From Bacteroides sp. (GTDB lineage Bacteria; Bacteroidota; Bacteroidia; Bacteroidales; Bacteroidaceae), in NCBI GenBank assembly GCA_030529405.1, contig JAUMWZ010000029.1, forward strand, positions 6,035-13,760: DNA of 7,726 nucleotides. Reading direction: 5' to 3'. Below are positions 5,757 through 7,726 of the stretch, in pieces; positions within the stretch are counted from its first letter, which is position 1, and each line of letters opens with the position of its first letter. The position numbers were made by a program, and so were the translations under genes. The notes under the pieces were generated by a model. That model was not told where the DNA came from. It worked only from the letters and a program-made list of their open reading frames with translations, and ran no database searches.

Positions 5757-6569
5757 ATGAAAGAAATAACGCTAAACAAAAAGACAAAGAACATTCCCGC
5801 CTGTCTGGAAGAACTATCAGCAGAGCAATATGAGAGGTTCCTCGAACTGTCGCTACTGCTTAACGGCGGGCATATCACTCCACGAGAGATGCGCACGATG
5901 TGGCTGTCAGAACTTATGTCTATTTGCTCGCCATATCAGAGGTATTACGGCAAACAACAAATAGCAGAGCTTGACAGCCAGCTACACCAGACGGACGGCT
6001 TCTTTAAGATTTCGCAAGGCGTGTCGGGAGAGGTGGTCTATGAACCAATGCTCAATACAGGAGTTAATCTTCTTCCTCAGTATAAAGGCTGGACGGGCGT
6101 GGGCAATATGCTCTCGGGGCTGACTTACGATAAGTTTGTGAATTGTCATAACGCTTTGAAAGAAATCAATAGGCTTAGCGACAGCAAGGACTACGCAAAC
6201 CTTGAAGGAATATTCAACGAAATAGCACATAACCTTTACGCTAACGAGAATCCTGAGGCAGAAGTACCACCAATACTGGCATACCACTCGTTCCTGCTTT
6301 TCAGTAGCGTATGGCATCTCATTTGCTCTGTACCTATACCAATCAACGGCGAAGCGGTGCCTTTCACAGCCCTATTTGCTAAAGAACAAGCAGGCGGACG
6401 GGCAGACGACCACGACCCGATGGGTTGGACGGGAGTGTCGTTCGAGATTGCCAGCTCGGGAGTGTTTGGCTGTGTCAAGGAAGTAAACAAAACAGAGTTT
6501 TGGGACGTGCTGCTATACCTATACAAGTGTAAAGTAGATAGTGACAGACTTAAAAAAGAAATATCATGA
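5757..6569 (+). CDS. Phage protein of unknown function (270 aa)
   Basis: The N-terminus (M-K-E-I-T-L-N-K-K-T-K-N-I-P, then E-E-L-S-A-E-Q-Y-E-R-F-L-E-L) looks like the start of tail-assembly or connector proteins in Bacteroidota phages: a short strand, then helices. The middle has P-Q-Y-K-G-W-T-G-V-G-N-M-L and a hydrophobic region at about 173-193 (I-L-A-Y-H-S-F-L-L-F-S-S-V-W-H-L-I) that is more likely buried core than a membrane span. The end carries S-S-G-V-F-G-C-V-K-E-V-N and W-D-V-L-L-Y-L-Y-K. I recall similar C-termini in Bacteroidota prophage proteins of unknown role. The ATG follows the leader acagagt, the same seven bases seen before the gene at 3178. Its stop overlaps the endolysin start in ATGA, so the two are translationally coupled. 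The function is not assigned. Confidence 0.7.
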   Translation: MKEITLNKKTKNIPACLEELSAEQYERFLELSLLLNGGHITPREMRTMWLSELMSICSPYQRYYGKQQIAELDSQLHQTDGFFKISQGVSGEVVYEPMLNTGVNLLPQYKGWTGVGNMLSGLTYDKFVNCHNALKEINRLSDSKDYANLEGIFNEIAHNLYANENPEAEVPPILAYHSFLLFSSVWHLICSVPIPINGEAVPFTALFAKEQAGGRADDHDPMGWTGVSFEIASSGVFGCVKEVNKTEFWDVLLYLYKCKVDSDRLKKEIS

Positions 6570-7003
6570 AAACATCAAGAAAAATAGTAGAAGAGATAGG
6601 TAAGTTTGAGGGGCTAAGCCTCAAAGCTTACCGTTGCCCAAGCGGAGTGCTGACAATAGGCTACGGACACACGTCAGAAGTGACCGAAGAAATGGTTATC
6701 ACAAAAGAGCAGGCAACGTCGTTGCTTGAACAAGACCTTCAGTACTTCGAACGAGAGGTGGGCAAGACGTTTGCCACCGTGTCGCTCACACAAAATCAGT
6801 TTGACGCCCTTGTGAGCTTGGCGTTCAATATTGGTGCTTCACGACTTAAGCACTCGCTTATGGCAAAGAAGATACAAGCCAATAAAGACGATATGAGCAT
6901 CAGAGACGAATTTATGAAATACGTAAACAGTAAAGGACGTGTTCTTCCTGGTCTTGTGAGAAGGCGCAAATGGGAGGCAGACCTTTACTTCAAAAAGCAA
7001 TAA
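6566..7003 (+). CDS. Endolysin, T4-type lysozyme (GH24, 145 aa)
   Basis: This enzyme cleaves the beta-1,4 bond between N-acetylmuramic acid and N-acetylglucosamine in peptidoglycan. The N-terminal core reads K-F-E-G-L-S-L-K-A-Y-R-C-P-S-G-V-L-T-I-G-Y-G-H-T (residues 13-36). It gives the family triad E15, C24 and T30 with E-8-D/C-5-T spacing; Cys stands where T4 lysozyme has Asp20. The family helix L-T-Q-N-Q-F-D-A-L-V-S-L-A-F-N-I-G is at 74-90 and the C-terminal G-L-V-R-R-R-K-W-E-A-D-L-Y at 129-141. The length is usual for a single-domain member. There is no signal peptide or anchor, so export needs a holin. It starts inside the ATGA overlap with the previous gene and ends 2 nt before the next. 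Unusually, it lies among head/tail-type genes rather than beside the spanin-like gene. Confidence 0.95.
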   Translation: MKTSRKIVEEIGKFEGLSLKAYRCPSGVLTIGYGHTSEVTEEMVITKEQATSLLEQDLQYFEREVGKTFATVSLTQNQFDALVSLAFNIGASRLKHSLMAKKIQANKDDMSIRDEFMKYVNSKGRVLPGLVRRRKWEADLYFKKQ

Positions 7004-7005
7004 CT

Positions 7006-7452
7006 ATGATAAACTTAGAAAAGTATGAAGCATACGTTCGCTCTCTTGGCGAACGAGTAGCAAATATAAAAAGAGTAGAACCAGGCACGTTCGACACCGA
7101 TATGGCAAGCATCGTTCAAGGGCTTGGAGCTAACGACCTGCCGTGCTTGTTCTTCATCATTCCAAACTCTCAGGGGCAGAGCGCAGACGTCGATAACATA
7201 GAAGAAGACAACCTGTGCGTGCTCTTGCTAGTCGATAAGACAGACCCGCAGAGAGGAAAGAAAAGTTACACGGTGCAGAAGAACCTGCAACCAGTTATGG
7301 AAGAGATAAAGCAGACGATACTGTCAGACAAAACCTCGGGCTGTGGCTTAATGGAGAGCCTTGACCTTAGAAGTATGTCCACAGTGGCAGAGAGCGGAGT
7401 GTTCAACGTGTTGGCAGGGTGGAGCCTCGCCTTTCAAGTAAGTTCAGAATGA
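7006..7452 (+). CDS. Phage protein, candidate tail terminator/completion type (148 aa)
   Basis: The protein begins M-I-N-L-E-K-Y-E-A-Y-V-R-S-L-G-E-R-V and alternates helices and strands: F-F-I-I-P-N at about 49-54, L-C-V-L-L-L-V-D at about 70-77, and F-N-V-L-A-G-W-S-L-A-F-Q-V at the end. A central hydrophobic strand and a closing W-S-L-x-F-x-V strand are seen in tail terminator and head-tail joining proteins of about 130-160 residues, so that is my leading guess from size, fold pattern and position, at low confidence. An in-frame ATG at 6970 would add 12 residues inside the endolysin gene; the ATG at 7006, 2 nt after the endolysin stop, is the natural start. Its stop overlaps the next start in ATGA. 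It could instead be another minor virion protein. Confidence 0.75.
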   Translation: MINLEKYEAYVRSLGERVANIKRVEPGTFDTDMASIVQGLGANDLPCLFFIIPNSQGQSADVDNIEEDNLCVLLLVDKTDPQRGKKSYTVQKNLQPVMEEIKQTILSDKTSGCGLMESLDLRSMSTVAESGVFNVLAGWSLAFQVSSE

Positions 7453-7726
7453 GCAAAGAAGTAATACAACAGAGGTTTCTATTTGACACTCTTGATAAGA
7501 ACATAAAGACCGTATACCGAAGGCAGTTGGAGATATATCTTGACTACGTCAGGAAAGACGACGATAGAGTTAAGCGTTCGCCTGAATATCTAAGTGCAGT
7601 GGAGAACGCTCTAAGAAACCCTCACACACAGATAAGCAAAGCAGGTGATGGCTTTGTTGCCTCTTTGACGTTTCCATTGTTCATTCGTTTCATGGATATG
7701 AAGAAGATAGCCAATTGGAAGATATA
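7449..7726 (+). CDS. Phage protein, 3' partial, candidate minor tail/connector type
   Basis: The gene starts in an ATGA overlap with the previous stop and runs off the window, giving 92 visible residues: M-S-K-E-V-I-Q-Q-R-F-L-F-D-T-L, an Arg/Lys-rich helix (Y-R-R-Q-L-E-I-Y-L-D-Y-V-R-K-D-D), then F-V-A-S-L-T-F-P-L-F-I-R-F-M-D-M-K-K-I. I recall a similar segment, with a hydrophobic strand followed by I-R-F-x-D-M-K, in Bacteroidota phage proteins, where it is followed by more sequence. The role is probably structural (minor tail or head-tail connector) by neighbourhood. The end is missing, so nothing more can be said. Confidence 0.7.
   Translation, partial: MSKEVIQQRFLFDTLDKNIKTVYRRQLEIYLDYVRKDDDRVKRSPEYLSAVENALRNPHTQISKAGDGFVASLTFPLFIRFMDMKKIANWKI

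Noticed and set aside
6970..7005. Upstream ATG for the 148-aa protein
   Set aside because: It would overlap the end of the endolysin by 34 nt; the ATG at 7006, 2 nt after the stop, is more natural.

Overview
The window is part of a tailed double-stranded DNA phage or prophage of a Bacteroidota host (a Bacteroides, Prevotella or Porphyromonas type of organism). The phage assignment rests on a complete terminase large subunit, a GH24 endolysin, a spanin-like lipoprotein and a run of tightly packed genes on one strand. The host assignment is an inference. It rests on the viral histone-like HU-related protein, which is typical of Bacteroidota, on A-rich leaders without clear Shine-Dalgarno sequences, on a TTTGC-type promoter fragment, and on family resemblances recalled from Bacteroidota prophages. 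All supported genes are on the + strand, and I found no tRNA, rRNA, CRISPR array, integrase or insertion sequence.

Layout. Positions 1-2809 are the packaging module: the end of a helical protein cut by the window edge, a 65-residue acidic protein, a likely small terminase subunit, and the large terminase, with consecutive genes overlapping or nearly touching. A strong intrinsic terminator follows the large terminase. Positions 2810-3177 are a mostly non-coding junction with terminator-like and palindromic sequence, a possible 49-residue ORF and a possible promoter. Positions 3178-4109 look like a membrane/lysis module: a small membrane-anchored coiled-coil protein, then a lipoprotein with a C-terminal membrane span (single-protein spanin topology). 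A short leader with two copies of an imperfect dyad precedes the HU-like gene at 4192-4668. A perfect GC-rich hairpin separates that gene from a head/tail-type run at 4799-7726: a duplicated-domain protein, a 270-residue unknown, the endolysin, a 148-residue candidate tail-terminator-type protein and a final gene cut by the window end. Several of these last genes are joined by ATGA overlaps or 2-nt gaps, suggesting one translationally coupled transcript.

How it fits together. The terminase pair would cut and pump DNA into the prohead. The endolysin cuts peptidoglycan and the spanin would disrupt the outer membrane, with the small membrane protein a candidate holin or lysis accessory. The HU-like protein may compact DNA or regulate late genes. 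The arrangement is unusual in two ways. No portal or capsid gene directly follows the terminase here, and the endolysin lies about 2.5 kb away from the spanin, between genes that look structural. I saw no clear undescribed system. The best leads are the repeated dyad upstream of the HU-like gene, the spanin-like protein with a long basic tail, and the internal duplication in the 312-residue protein.
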